A stretch of 64,000 bases of DNA from Cellulomonas cellasea (GCF_006538745.1 NZ_BJLR01000009.1:248001-312000); one strand, 5' to 3'. Shown: positions 34,097-42,579, numbered from the stretch's first letter. Notes: generated by a model not told the origin, from the sequence alone. Program-made: numbers and translations.

Positions 34097-35676
34097 CCCC
34101 ACACGAGCCCCTGCGCCGGGTCCTCGAGCACCTTCGCGACGTCCGAGAGCACGCGCGCACCGAGCCCGCCGTCGACGAGCCGGTGGTCGAAGCTCAGGGC
34201 GAGCTGCGTGACGTGCCGGACGCGGATCTTGCCCTTGTGCACCCACGGCTGCTCGCGGATCGCACCGAACGCCAGTATCGCCGCCTCGCCCGGGTTGAGG
34301 ATCGGGGTGCCGGTGTCGATCCCGAAGACCCCGACGTTCGTGATCGTGATCGTCCCGTCGCTCATGTCCGACGGGGTGGTCTTCCCGGCGCGCGCGGTCG
34401 CGGTGAGCTCGGCGATCCCGACGGCGAGCTCCTTGAGCCCCATGCGGTGCGCGTCCTTGATGTTCGGCACCACGAGCCCGCGCGGCGTCGCAGCGGCGAT
34501 GCCGAGGTGCACGTAGTGCTTGTAGACGATCTCCTGCGCCGCGTCGTCCCAGCTCGCGTTGATCTCGGGGTGCCGGTCGACCGCCAGGATCAGGGCCTTC
34601 GCCGCGACGAGCAGCGGCGTGACGCGCACGTCGGTGAACTCGCGGTCCTCGCGCAGGCGGGCGACGAGCTTCATGGTGCGCGTGACGTCGACCGTGTGGA
34701 ACACCGTGACGTGCGGCGCCGTGAACGCGCTCGCCACCATCGCCTCGGCGGTCCGCTTGCGCACCGACTTGACCGGCACGCGCGTCTGGCGGCCGTCGTG
34801 CGAGACGGTGCCCTGCGCGAGCCACGGCGCGTCGTCGCCGGCGTACGTCGCGAGAGCCTGCGGCTGGGCGCTCGCCTGGTAGGCGACGACGTCCTCGCGC
34901 GTGACGATGCCGCCCGGTCCCGTCGGGTTGACCGAGCCGAGGTCGATCCCGAGGTCGCGCGCGAGCTTGCGGACGGGCGGCTTGGCGAGGGCACGCTCGG
35001 ACGCGGCGACCCGGGCGGCGGTCGCGCCGTTCGGTGCCGTGGGGGCGGGGGCGACCGGCGCGGTGCGGGTCGGCGCGGCCGGTGCCGGGCGCTGCGCGGA
35101 CGCGGGGGGCGCCGCGGGAGCAGGGGTGGGGGCCGACGACGCGGCCGACGCCGAGGTCGCCGCAGGCGAGGCGGCGGGAGCGGCGGCGGGAGCGGGAGCG
35201 GCTGCGGCCACCGGAGCCGCCGGGGCGGCCGGCGCCGCGGCCGTCGCACGGGGACCGTCCGTCGGGCGGGCGGCACCCTGCGCGACGCGTGGGCGGCGGG
35301 CGCTCGACGCATCCGCGACGCCGTAGCCGACGAGCACGGCCTGCTTGCCCTCGGGCGCGGCGGCGTCGGCACCGGCGGCCGCGGCCCCGGCGTCGTCGGC
35401 CGGGACCGGCGCGGGCGCCGCAGCACCCGACGGGTCGACGTCGACGACGATGATCGGCGCCCCGACGTCCACGGTCGTCCCGGGCTGCACGAGGATGTCG
35501 ACGACCACGCCCGCGTAGGGGCTCGGCAGCTCGACCAGGGACTTCGCGGTCTCGATCTCGACGATCGTCTGGTTGAGCTCGACGGTGTCGCCGACGGCGA
35601 CGTGCCACTCGACGATCTCGGCCTCGGTCAGGCCCTCGCCGGCGTCGGGCAGGTGGAACGTCTGGTGCGTGGGCAC
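34093..35676 (-). CDS. 2-oxoacid dehydrogenase E2 (dihydrolipoamide acyltransferase)
   Basis: A 527-residue E2. Lipoyl domain at residues 5-80 with the lipoylated Lys45 in IETAKSLVELPSPY; an Ala/Pro-rich linker of about 150 residues; the E1/E3-binding peripheral domain at about 205-245 (LAKPPVRKLARDLGIDLGSV, NPTGPGGIVTREDV); and the acyltransferase core, ending with the catalytic SFDHRLVDGG (His and Asp). The core matches branched-chain or pyruvate E2 components. It moves the acyl group from E1 to CoA in the cytoplasm. It follows E1 beta by 27 bp; no E3 gene is here. Confidence 0.92.
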   Translation of the reverse strand: MPTHQTFHLPDAGEGLTEAEIVEWHVAVGDTVELNQTIVEIETAKSLVELPSPYAGVVVDILVQPGTTVDVGAPIIVVDVDPSGAAAPAPVPADDAGAAAAGADAAAPEGKQAVLVGYGVADASSARRPRVAQGAARPTDGPRATAAAPAAPAAPVAAAAPAPAAAPAASPAATSASAASSAPTPAPAAPPASAQRPAPAAPTRTAPVAPAPTAPNGATAARVAASERALAKPPVRKLARDLGIDLGSVNPTGPGGIVTREDVVAYQASAQPQALATYAGDDAPWLAQGTVSHDGRQTRVPVKSVRKRTAEAMVASAFTAPHVTVFHTVDVTRTMKLVARLREDREFTDVRVTPLLVAAKALILAVDRHPEINASWDDAAQEIVYKHYVHLGIAAATPRGLVVPNIKDAHRMGLKELAVGIAELTATARAGKTTPSDMSDGTITITNVGVFGIDTGTPILNPGEAAILAFGAIREQPWVHKGKIRVRHVTQLALSFDHRLVDGGLGARVLSDVAKVLEDPAQGLVWG

Positions 35677-35703
35677 GTCGGTCTCCTCAGGGACGCCGGG
35701 CGG

Positions 35704-36717
35704 TCAGAACGCGAGGGTGCGGTCGACGGCGTCGAGCACGCGATCGAGCCCGGGCAGGTACTCGTGCTCGAGCTTCGACACCGGGTACGGGCTGTGGAAG
35801 CCCCCGACCCGGAGCACGGGCGCCTCGAGGTGGTAGAAGCACTCCTCGGTGACCCGCGCCGCGACCTCGGCGCCGCTGCCGTAGAGCGTCGGCGCCTCGT
35901 GCACGACGACGCAGCGCCGGGTCCGGCGGACCGACTCGACGACGGTCGCGGTGTCGAGCGGGGAGATCGTGCGCAGGTCCACGACCTCGACGCTCGTGCC
36001 CTCGGCCTGCGCCGCGGCGGCGGCCTTGAGCGCGACGGCGACCGTCGGCCCGTAGGCGACGAGCGTCACGTCCGTCCCGGTCCGCACGACCTGCGCGCGG
36101 TCCAGGCCGGTGGGCGCCGACGCGTCGTGCGGCGCTGCCACCCCGGCGGCGAGGTCGACCTCGGCCTTGTCCCAGTACCGGCCCTTCGGCTCGAAGAACA
36201 GCACCGGGTCGGGCGACGCGATGGCCTGCTGGATCATCGTGAACGCGTCCGCCGGGTTCGACGGGCTGACGACCCGGAGCCCGGCGGTGTGCGCGAACAG
36301 CGCCTCGGGCGACTCGCTGTGGTGCTCGATCGCACCGATCCCGCCGCCGTACGGCACGCGGATGACGACGGGCAGGTTCAGCCGGCCGCGCGAGCGGTAG
36401 TGCATCTTCGCGAGCTGCGTCGTGATCTGGTCGAACGCCGGGAAGATGAACCCGTCGAACTGGATCTCGCACACCGGGCGGTAGCCGCGCAGCGCGAGCC
36501 CGATCGCCGTGCCGACGATCCCGGACTCCGCGAGCGGGGTGTCGACGACCCGGTCCTTGCCGAAGTCCTTCTGCAGCCCGTCGGTCACCCGGAACACGCC
36601 CCCGAGCGCCCCGATGTCCTCGCCCATGAGCAGCACCTTGGGGTCCTGCTCGAGCGCGCGGCGCAGCCCGACGTTGATCGCCTTCGCGAGCGAGATCTTC
36701 TGGACGTCGGCGCTCAT
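35704..36717 (-). CDS. 2-oxoacid dehydrogenase E1 component, beta subunit
   Basis: A 337-residue E1 beta. Signature segments: KISLAKAINVGLRRALEQDP, MGEDIGALGGVFRVTDGL, DTPLAESGIVGTAIGLALRG, QFDGFIFPAFDQITTQLAKM, RVPYGGGIGAIEHHSESPEA and the C-terminal transketolase-like half (VVEVVDLRTISPLD). It pairs with the alpha subunit to decarboxylate a 2-oxoacid using thiamine diphosphate. Start ATG overlaps the E1 alpha stop by 4 nt. Whether the substrate is pyruvate or branched-chain 2-oxoacids cannot be told from sequence alone; actinobacterial three-gene sets like this are named both pdhABC and bkdABC. Confidence 0.92.
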   Translation of the reverse strand: MSADVQKISLAKAINVGLRRALEQDPKVLLMGEDIGALGGVFRVTDGLQKDFGKDRVVDTPLAESGIVGTAIGLALRGYRPVCEIQFDGFIFPAFDQITTQLAKMHYRSRGRLNLPVVIRVPYGGGIGAIEHHSESPEALFAHTAGLRVVSPSNPADAFTMIQQAIASPDPVLFFEPKGRYWDKAEVDLAAGVAAPHDASAPTGLDRAQVVRTGTDVTLVAYGPTVAVALKAAAAAQAEGTSVEVVDLRTISPLDTATVVESVRRTRRCVVVHEAPTLYGSGAEVAARVTEECFYHLEAPVLRVGGFHSPYPVSKLEHEYLPGLDRVLDAVDRTLAF

Positions 36718-37853
36718 CGCGCGCTCCCCTCGGCCGCACCGGTCACGAACGACGCCTCGTACCCCTCGAACCACGCACGCTCGGCGTCGACGACGGCGTG
36801 CGGGGTCGAGTACACGTGCTCGAACATGCTCGACGTCGGCGGCGCCGTGAACCCGTGCACCGTGCGCCGGACGTGCTCGCCGAGCGCGGCGGCCTCGGCG
36901 TCGACCTCGTCGAGGAACTCCTGCGGGAGCTCGTCGATCGCGGTCAGGTGCAGGCGCAGGCGGTCGATCGGGTCGCGCTGGCGCCAGTACTCCTCCTCCG
37001 CGGCGGAGCGGTACCGGGTCGGGTCGTCGGACGTCGTGTGCGCGCCCATCCGGTACGTGAACGCCTCGACGAGGGTCGGGCCGCCGCCGGACCGGGCGCG
37101 CTCGAGCGCCTGCAGGGTCACCGCGTACGACGCGAGCACGTCGTTGCCGTCGACCCGCACGCTCGGCACCCCGAACCCCTTGCCGCGGTCGGCGATCGGG
37201 ACGCGCGCCTGGTGCGTCGTCGGCTCCGAGATGGCCCACTGGTTGTTCTGGCAGAACAGCACGAGCGGCGCGTTGTTGACCGCGGCGAACACGAGCGCCT
37301 CGTTGACGTCGCCCTGCGCGGTCGCGCCGTCCCCGAAGTAGGTGACGACGGCGGTGTCGCGCTCGGGGTCGCCGGTACCGACCGCGCCGTCGCGCTGGAC
37401 GCCCATCGCGTACCCGGTCGCGTGCAGGGTGTGCGAGCCGATGACCAGCGTGTACAGGTGGAAGTTGTGCGCCTCGGTGTCCCAGCCGCCGTGGTCGATG
37501 CCGCGGAACTGCCGCAGGATGTCCGTCAGGTCCAGGCCCCGCACGTGCGCGACGCCGTGCTCGCGGTACGACGGGAACACGTAGTCCTGCGGGCGCAGCG
37601 CGCGGCCCGAGCCGACCTGCGCGGCTTCCTGCCCGAGGCTCTGGGCCCACAGGCCGAGCTCGCCCTGGCGCTGCAGCGCGGTCGCCTCCGAGTCGAACCG
37701 CCGCACGAGCACCATGTCGCGGTACATGCCGCGCAGGTCCTCGGGCGTGACGTGCGCGACGAGGGGGTCGTAGGTCGTGTCGTGGACGCGCGCCCCGGTG
37801 GGGGTCAGCAGCTGGACGAGTCCGTCATCCGTCAGAGGGCCGTTCGGGCTCAC
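36714..37853 (-). CDS. 2-oxoacid dehydrogenase E1 component, alpha subunit
   Basis: A 379-residue E1 alpha. The thiamine diphosphate motif is at GDGATAQGDVNEALVFAAVN and NNQWAISEP; earlier QGELGLWAQSLGQEAAQVG and the YREHGVAHVRGLDL segment, and the C-terminal GPTLVEAFTYRMGAHTTSDD loop with the conserved phosphorylation-loop equivalent, all fit E1 alpha of the pyruvate/branched-chain type. Start GTG 37853 has GAAGGAG 8 nt upstream; an ATG 54 bp upstream adds Arg/Pro noise. First gene of the leftward operon, with the 35-bp symmetrical operator 53 bp upstream. Confidence 0.92.
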   Translation of the reverse strand: MSPNGPLTDDGLVQLLTPTGARVHDTTYDPLVAHVTPEDLRGMYRDMVLVRRFDSEATALQRQGELGLWAQSLGQEAAQVGSGRALRPQDYVFPSYREHGVAHVRGLDLTDILRQFRGIDHGGWDTEAHNFHLYTLVIGSHTLHATGYAMGVQRDGAVGTGDPERDTAVVTYFGDGATAQGDVNEALVFAAVNNAPLVLFCQNNQWAISEPTTHQARVPIADRGKGFGVPSVRVDGNDVLASYAVTLQALERARSGGGPTLVEAFTYRMGAHTTSDDPTRYRSAAEEEYWRQRDPIDRLRLHLTAIDELPQEFLDEVDAEAAALGEHVRRTVHGFTAPPTSSMFEHVYSTPHAVVDAERAWFEGYEASFVTGAAEGSAR

Positions 37854-37905
37854 GCGGTGACTCCTTCGTGCGGGGCGAGACGGGGGCACGAGCGCTGGTC
37901 GTAGC

Positions 37906-37940
37906 AACCTACGTCAGCGTAGGCTACGTAACCGTAGGTT
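37906..37940. promoter_or_regulatory. Compound inverted-repeat operator upstream of the E1 alpha operon
   Basis: Outer arms AACCTACG (37906-37913) and CGTAGGTT (37933-37940) are perfect; nested inside are CCTACG-TCAG-CGTAGG and CTACG-TAAC-CGTAG, so three half-site pairs share a 35-bp block. It sits 53-87 bp before the E1 alpha start and at the head of the divergent leader of the GH26 gene. A TetR or GntR-type homodimer pair would fit. No such regulator gene adjoins. Confidence 0.65.
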
Positions 37941-38018
37941 GGCGGGGGACCCCTCGACAACCGTCGCCGTGCCGGTTTGTCGGTATCCCACACCCCGGGG
38001 TGCCGGCCCGCACAGCGA

Positions 38019-38065
38019 AGAGGCGGGCACGTGCCACCGGAGATCCGGAGCGCGGGCCCGCCTCT
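38019..38065 (+). other. Hairpin in the leader of the GH26-like gene
   Basis: AGAGGCGGGC and GCCCGCCTCT are complementary 10-bp arms enclosing 27 nt that contain a further small hairpin (CCGGAGATCCGG). It lies 120 bp upstream of the riboswitch, in the same direction of transcription as the GH26-like gene. It may end an upstream leftover transcript or be an extra structured element. Confidence 0.4.
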
Positions 38066-38189
38066 CTCGTTCCCACGCGATCTCACCCCGCACGAGACGT
38101 GCGTCTCCCCCGGGTGCGCTCACGAGCCGCCCACCCGAGCCGATGACGAAGGTGCAGGATCCCGTGCGCCCCACCGGCGCGCGGGCGGA

Positions 38190-38266
38190 CGACAAAGGCA
38201 AACCCGTCGCGAGGCGGGGACGCAAAGCCATGGGACCCCCGCGGTCAGCCAGGCCACCGAACCACG
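38190..38266 (+). promoter_or_regulatory. Cyclic-di-GMP-I (GEMM-I) riboswitch
   Basis: The RNA reads GGCAAACC, a CCGUC-GCGA-GGCGG hairpin (GNRA tetraloop), then GGACGCAAAGCC, then a second helix, and ends CAGCCAGGCCACCGAACC. These are the core conserved blocks of the GEMM-I aptamer, in order and spacing: the tetraloop-capped P1b stem, the ACGCAAAGCC joining segment and the CAGG...ACCGAAC receptor strand. It ends 8 nt before the start codon, and the Shine-Dalgarno CGGAG follows the aptamer directly, so control of translation start by c-di-GMP is plausible. I see no U-tract terminator between. Confidence 0.88.
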
Positions 38267-38274
38267 GAGCACAC

Positions 38275-41200
38275 GTGCACATCAGCCCTGCCGGCTCGCC
38301 GTCGGCACGTCGACCGCGCACACCCGGACGCGCCGCGCCCGACGCGCTCACCGCCCGGTCGAGCGTCCGGACGCCCGCCCGTCGAGCCCTGCGCGCGCTC
38401 GCGACCCTCCTGCTGGCCCCGGCGCTCGTCGCGACCGCCCTGACGTCCGCACCCGCCGCCGGGCACCCGGACGGCGTCGCTGCAGCCACCGCGACCACCG
38501 CGACCACCGGGGCGTCCCCGGCGGGCACGGCGTCACGGTCGGCCCGGACGGCTGGCGCACTCGGTGATGCCGCAATCAGCACCCGGCTCACGGGTGCGCT
38601 CCCCGACCCGCTCACCGGTGGCCAGGTGCCGGACGCGATCGAGCCTCCGGCCGACGCCGCCTCGCTGCTCCACGCGGTGTCGTCGGGCCCGGGCGCGCCT
38701 GGCGGCGCGCCTGCGACGTCCGCCGCGTCGCTCCCGTCGGCGCTGGCGGCGCTCTCGCCCACCGTCACGGGGTCGACGGCCCTCGGCGTCCCAGCCGCCG
38801 GAGTCCCCCGCGCCGCGGACCTCGTCCGCACGACCGTCCGACCGGTCGGCGGCCCCGACCCGTCGCTCGTCTCGCTCGAGGGCCGCACCCGGGTGAGCCC
38901 GCGGACCGCCGACCTCCGCCAGGCGATCCCGCCGACGAGCTCGGTCACGCGCCCGACCCCCACCGCCAAGCCCCGCCCGACCCCGACGCCGTCCGCCACA
39001 CCGACGCCGTCGGTCACGCCCACCCCGTCGGCCACCCCGACACCGTCTGCCGGCCCCACACCGACGACCAGCCCGAAGCCGACGGCAACCCCCACGGCAG
39101 CCCCGACGTCGGCGCCCGTCATCAAGCCGACCGCGACCCCGACGCAGTCGTCCACCCCGACGCCCGCGACCAGCCCGTCGGCGACCCCCGGCCCGACCGC
39201 CACCGCGAAGCCGACCGCCTCCGCGACCACGTCCCCGTCGGCGACGCCCACGCCGACGACCACCCCGAGGCCGACGGTGACGCCCACGGCCGCCCCGACG
39301 GCGACGCCGTCCATCTCGGCGACACCGACGGCCGGCCCCCAGCCGACCGCCACGCCGACCTCCACGGCGTCGGCCACCCCGAGGCCGTCCACGACCGCGA
39401 CGCCCACGGCGAACCCGAGCCCGTCGGCGAGCCCGAGCCCGTCGGCGAGCCCGAACCCGGCGCCCAGCCCCAGCCCGAGCCCGTCACCCAGCCCCAGCCC
39501 CAGCCCGTCACCCAGCCCCAGCCCGTCACCCAGCCCCAGCCCGTCACCCAGCCCGAGCCCGTCGGCGAGCCCGAGCCCCTCGGCGAGTCCCAGCCCGACC
39601 GCCACCGCGACGCCGACGGCCTCCCCGACCGCCACCCCCACCCCGGCGACGACCGCGAACCCGACGGCCAGCCCGTCCCCGACGACCACCCCGACGAGCA
39701 CCCCGAGGCCGACCGCCACGTCGACTCCCACGGCGACCCCGACCCCGTCAGCCACCCCCAAGCTCACCGCGACACCGACACCTACCGCGTCGGCCACCGC
39801 CTCCCCCACGCCCACACAGACGCCGACCCCGTCGGCCACGCCCACGCCCACCGCGACCACCAGCCCCACCCCGACGCCCGCACCCGTGCCGCCGCCCACG
39901 GAGCCCGCCCCGACCCCGAGCACCGGCCCGGCGCTGACCCCCACCCCGGCCCCGGTCCTGACCGCGTCGCAGCAGCTCACGCCCGCGGAGGGCCTGCTGT
40001 TCGGCGCGTTCGCGGGGACGCGTGACGCGCCGGACGCCGACACCGCGCTGCGCGACCTCGAGAGCACGATCGGCCGCAAGCTCGACCTGCACCGCTGGTA
40101 TGCCATCTGGGACGACCCCATGCCCCCGGTGTCGGTGCGGCAGTCGGTCGAGCGCGGCCGCACCCCGGTCCTGTCGATCCTGCCCAAGCTCCGCGACGGC
40201 TCGAAGCTGCCGTGGGCCGAGGTCGCGAGCGGCGTGCACGACGCGCGGATCCGCGAGCAGGCGGCCGGGGTCCGGTCGCTCGAGGTCCCGCTGTTCCTCG
40301 TCTTCCACCACGAGCCCGACTACTCCCCCGAGTACGGCTCGCCGGCCGACTACCGCGCCGCGTACCGGCACTACGTCGAGGTGTTCCGCACCGAGGGCGT
40401 GACGAACGTCGCGTGGACGTGGGTCATGACACCGGCGGCGTTCAACAACCCGCCGACGACCCCGACGAAGGTCGGCGCCGACGCCCTCTACCCCGGGGAC
40501 GACGTCGTCGACTGGGCGGCGCTCGACCCGTACAACTGGAACGGCTGCGCGGCGAACGTCCCGCAGCGGTGGCGCACGATGGCCGAGATCGCGACCCCGT
40601 TCCGCACGTGGGGCGTCGCGCACGGCAAGCCGCTCATGCTCGCCGAGTGGAACTCGTTCGAGGACGCCCTGGACCCCGAGCGCAAGGCGGCCTGGTACCG
40701 GGAGACCATGTCGACGCTCGCCTCGTGGCCCGAGGTCAAGGCGGTCGCGGTGTTCAACACGACCGGCACCTGCGACTGGTGGATCACGTCCTCGCCGCGG
40801 TCCGTCGCAGGCTTCGTCGACGCGGGCGCGCGCCCCTCGGCGCACGGGCGGGCCTCCGCGTGGCTCGAGCCGTCGGCGGTGACCGGCCCGTCGCCGCTGA
40901 CGGTGACGTTCGACGCGTCGCGCAGCACCGGGAGCGGGCACGCGAACGGGACCGGCGTGACGCGCTGGACCCTCGACTTCGGGGACGGCACGTCGACGAG
41001 CGGTGCGGGTCAGCCGCCCGCGGCCGTCCCGCACACCTACGCCGCCGGGTCGTTCCGGGCCGTCCTGACGGTGACGGACGCCGCGGGCACGACGAACGTC
41101 GACCGGCACACGATCACGTCGGCGGCCGCACCGAAGGCGTCGACCGCGGTCCGGAACGTCACGACGACCTCGCTCGAGCTCAACGCCTGGGTCGAGACCG

Positions 41201-41706
41201 GCGGGATCGTCGGGCACGCCCAGATGGAGTGGGGCCCGACGACCGCCTACGGCAGCACGAGCCCCGTGATGGACCTCGCCGCCGTGGTCACCAAGACGAA
41301 CGTCGCCGTCACGGTCGCGAACCTGCAGCCGGGCACGACGTACTACTGGCGCCTGACCGTGACGACCGCCGTGGGCACGACGGTGCTGGACCTGACGACG
41401 TACACCGCGGGACCCCCGACGACCACGTGGGCGGGCGCGACGCTGATCACGACCGGGTCGGCCGAGCCGTACGCCGGCGTGCACCCGCACCGGGCCGCGA
41501 CCTCCGCGTACCTCGAGTGGGGCCCGACCGCGGCGCTCGGTCAGGTCACGCCGACGCAGGAGCTCACAGCGCTCACGTACGAGAAGACGCTGCGGTACCC
41601 GCTGACCGGGCTCGCGCGCGGGACGACGTACTGGTTCCGGGTCGTCGCGACGAACGAGCACGGCACGCTCGTCGGCCCGACGAAGACGTTCCGGACGGCG
41701 CCCTGA
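38275..41706 (+). CDS. Secreted multidomain GH26-like glycoside hydrolase with PKD and fibronectin-like modules
   Basis: A 1143-residue secreted enzyme, starting at GTG 38275 with CGGAG 6 nt upstream. Signal peptide about residues 25-62 (LRALATLLLAPALVATALTSAPAAG). An N-terminal Ala/Ser-rich region (about 62-222) is followed by a 340-residue Pro/Thr/Ser linker. The catalytic domain (about 575-840) carries LFLVFHHEPD (Glu680, acid/base position) and PLMLAEWNSFED (Glu791, nucleophile position) on a TIM-barrel framework as in GH26 beta-mannanases and related enzymes; the substrate could equally be a biofilm or cell-wall polymer. Then a PKD domain (LDFGDGTSTSGAG) and two fibronectin-like modules (MEWGPTTAYGSTS and LEWGPTAALGQVT). 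The linker is the longest low-complexity region in the window. Controlled by the c-di-GMP riboswitch directly upstream. Confidence 0.8.
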   Translation: MHISPAGSPSARRPRTPGRAAPDALTARSSVRTPARRALRALATLLLAPALVATALTSAPAAGHPDGVAAATATTATTGASPAGTASRSARTAGALGDAAISTRLTGALPDPLTGGQVPDAIEPPADAASLLHAVSSGPGAPGGAPATSAASLPSALAALSPTVTGSTALGVPAAGVPRAADLVRTTVRPVGGPDPSLVSLEGRTRVSPRTADLRQAIPPTSSVTRPTPTAKPRPTPTPSATPTPSVTPTPSATPTPSAGPTPTTSPKPTATPTAAPTSAPVIKPTATPTQSSTPTPATSPSATPGPTATAKPTASATTSPSATPTPTTTPRPTVTPTAAPTATPSISATPTAGPQPTATPTSTASATPRPSTTATPTANPSPSASPSPSASPNPAPSPSPSPSPSPSPSPSPSPSPSPSPSPSPSPSPSASPSPSASPSPTATATPTASPTATPTPATTANPTASPSPTTTPTSTPRPTATSTPTATPTPSATPKLTATPTPTASATASPTPTQTPTPSATPTPTATTSPTPTPAPVPPPTEPAPTPSTGPALTPTPAPVLTASQQLTPAEGLLFGAFAGTRDAPDADTALRDLESTIGRKLDLHRWYAIWDDPMPPVSVRQSVERGRTPVLSILPKLRDGSKLPWAEVASGVHDARIREQAAGVRSLEVPLFLVFHHEPDYSPEYGSPADYRAAYRHYVEVFRTEGVTNVAWTWVMTPAAFNNPPTTPTKVGADALYPGDDVVDWAALDPYNWNGCAANVPQRWRTMAEIATPFRTWGVAHGKPLMLAEWNSFEDALDPERKAAWYRETMSTLASWPEVKAVAVFNTTGTCDWWITSSPRSVAGFVDAGARPSAHGRASAWLEPSAVTGPSPLTVTFDASRSTGSGHANGTGVTRWTLDFGDGTSTSGAGQPPAAVPHTYAAGSFRAVLTVTDAAGTTNVDRHTITSAAAPKASTAVRNVTTTSLELNAWVETGGIVGHAQMEWGPTTAYGSTSPVMDLAAVVTKTNVAVTVANLQPGTTYYWRLTVTTAVGTTVLDLTTYTAGPPTTTWAGATLITTGSAEPYAGVHPHRAATSAYLEWGPTAALGQVTPTQELTALTYEKTLRYPLTGLARGTTYWFRVVATNEHGTLVGPTKTFRTAP
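39415..39597 (+). repeat. Ser-Pro tandem repeat in the GH26-like linker
   Basis: Six-base units of the CCCAGC/CCGTCG/CCGAGC type repeat about 30 times, encoding alternating Pro and Ser. The DNA copies are near-identical over 39460-39560 (CAGCCCGTCACCCAGCCC recurs), so recombination and length change between strains would be expected. The surrounding linker is the more varied Pro-Thr type. Confidence 0.85.
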
Positions 41707-41715
41707 CGCGACCGG

Positions 41716-41736
41716 CGCGGCGGAGCGACCGCCGCG
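41716..41736 (+). terminator. Short hairpin after the GH26-like gene
   Basis: CGCGGCGG and CCGCCGCG pair around AGCGA, 10 bp after the GH26-like stop codon. There is no U-tract and the stem is only 8 bp, but the position between convergent genes suits a terminator. Confidence 0.45.
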
Positions 41737-41823
41737 GGCACACCCGAGCCTCGGGCGCGGCGTCGGCGCGACGCCCGTCAGCCGGCCGTCGTCGGGCCCC
41801 GTCCGCGGCGCGGCGCGGCGGCG

Positions 41824-42378
41824 TCAGCCCGCGAAGGTGACGTCCGCCGTGTCGACGACCCCGCCCGAGCGCCCGGGGGCCGACTGGAAGCGCCAGTACA
41901 GGTTGGTGTGCGCGATGACCTGCGCGGGCGGCGGCGCACCCCACTCGCTCTGGTCGTCGGTCGTGTGCGCGTCGCCGACGAGCGTCACGTCGTACCCGCG
42001 GGTGAGCGCCCCGTGGATGGTCGAGCGGATGCAGGCGTCGGTCTGCGCACCCGCGACGACGAGCCGCCCGACGCGCGCGGCGGCGAGCACCTCCTCGAGC
42101 TGCGTGCCCTCGAACGAGTCGCCGTAGAGCTTGTGCACGAGCGGCTCCGCCTCGTCGCGCACGAGCTCCGGCACGTACTCCCAGGACTCGCTCCCGAGGG
42201 CCAGCTCCTCGTCGGAGTGCTGGACCCAGACGACGGGGACGCCCTCGTCACGGGCCTTGTCGACGAGCGTGGCGATCCGCCCGACGACCGCGTCGCGCTC
42301 GTGCGCCTCCGCGACGACGCCCTTCTGGACGTCGATGACGACCAGGGCGGTGCCCGGCCGGTCGGTGAACGTGGTCAT
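41824..42378 (-). CDS. Isochorismatase-family cysteine hydrolase
   Basis: A 184-residue enzyme: TALVVIDVQKGVVAEAHERD gives the catalytic Asp in VVIDVQ, HKLYGDSFEGTQLEEVL gives the Lys, and VVAGAQTDACIRSTIHGALT gives the nucleophilic Cys, so the Asp-Lys-Cys triad is complete. The RGYDVTLVGDAHTTDD segment is usual. Substrates in the family range from isochorismate to nicotinamide and N-carbamoyl compounds; the cis-peptide VAGAQTDACI pattern is closest to the general cysteine-hydrolase group. GAGGAG is 5 nt before the ATG. Alone on its transcript. The 201-bp gap to the right shows only a (GGTCC)3 stretch. Confidence 0.88.
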   Translation of the reverse strand: MTTFTDRPGTALVVIDVQKGVVAEAHERDAVVGRIATLVDKARDEGVPVVWVQHSDEELALGSESWEYVPELVRDEAEPLVHKLYGDSFEGTQLEEVLAAARVGRLVVAGAQTDACIRSTIHGALTRGYDVTLVGDAHTTDDQSEWGAPPPAQVIAHTNLYWRFQSAPGRSGGVVDTADVTFAG

Positions 42379-42579
42379 GGCATCTCCTCGGACGCGCGCC
42401 TGTGGTCGCCCCCCCACGGTAGGACCGGCCACCGACACGCCCCCGCCCCGGTCCGTGCCAGGCCGGCGCCGTCCGGCGCACCAGGGTCCGGTCCGGTCCG
42501 GGATCGGCTCCGACCAGGAGCGCGCGCCTCCTGCGGTGGAAGCACGCCGCTCCGTCCACCCCTCCCCCGCGGACTCCGG

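Noticed and set aside
37991-38002. CACCCCGGGGTG palindrome as an operator
   Set aside because: A 12-bp GC-only palindrome is expected by chance at this base composition and no second copy is nearby.
42486-42500. (GGTCC)3 stretch as a functional repeat
   Set aside because: Too short, single occurrence, non-coding gap; no structure around it.
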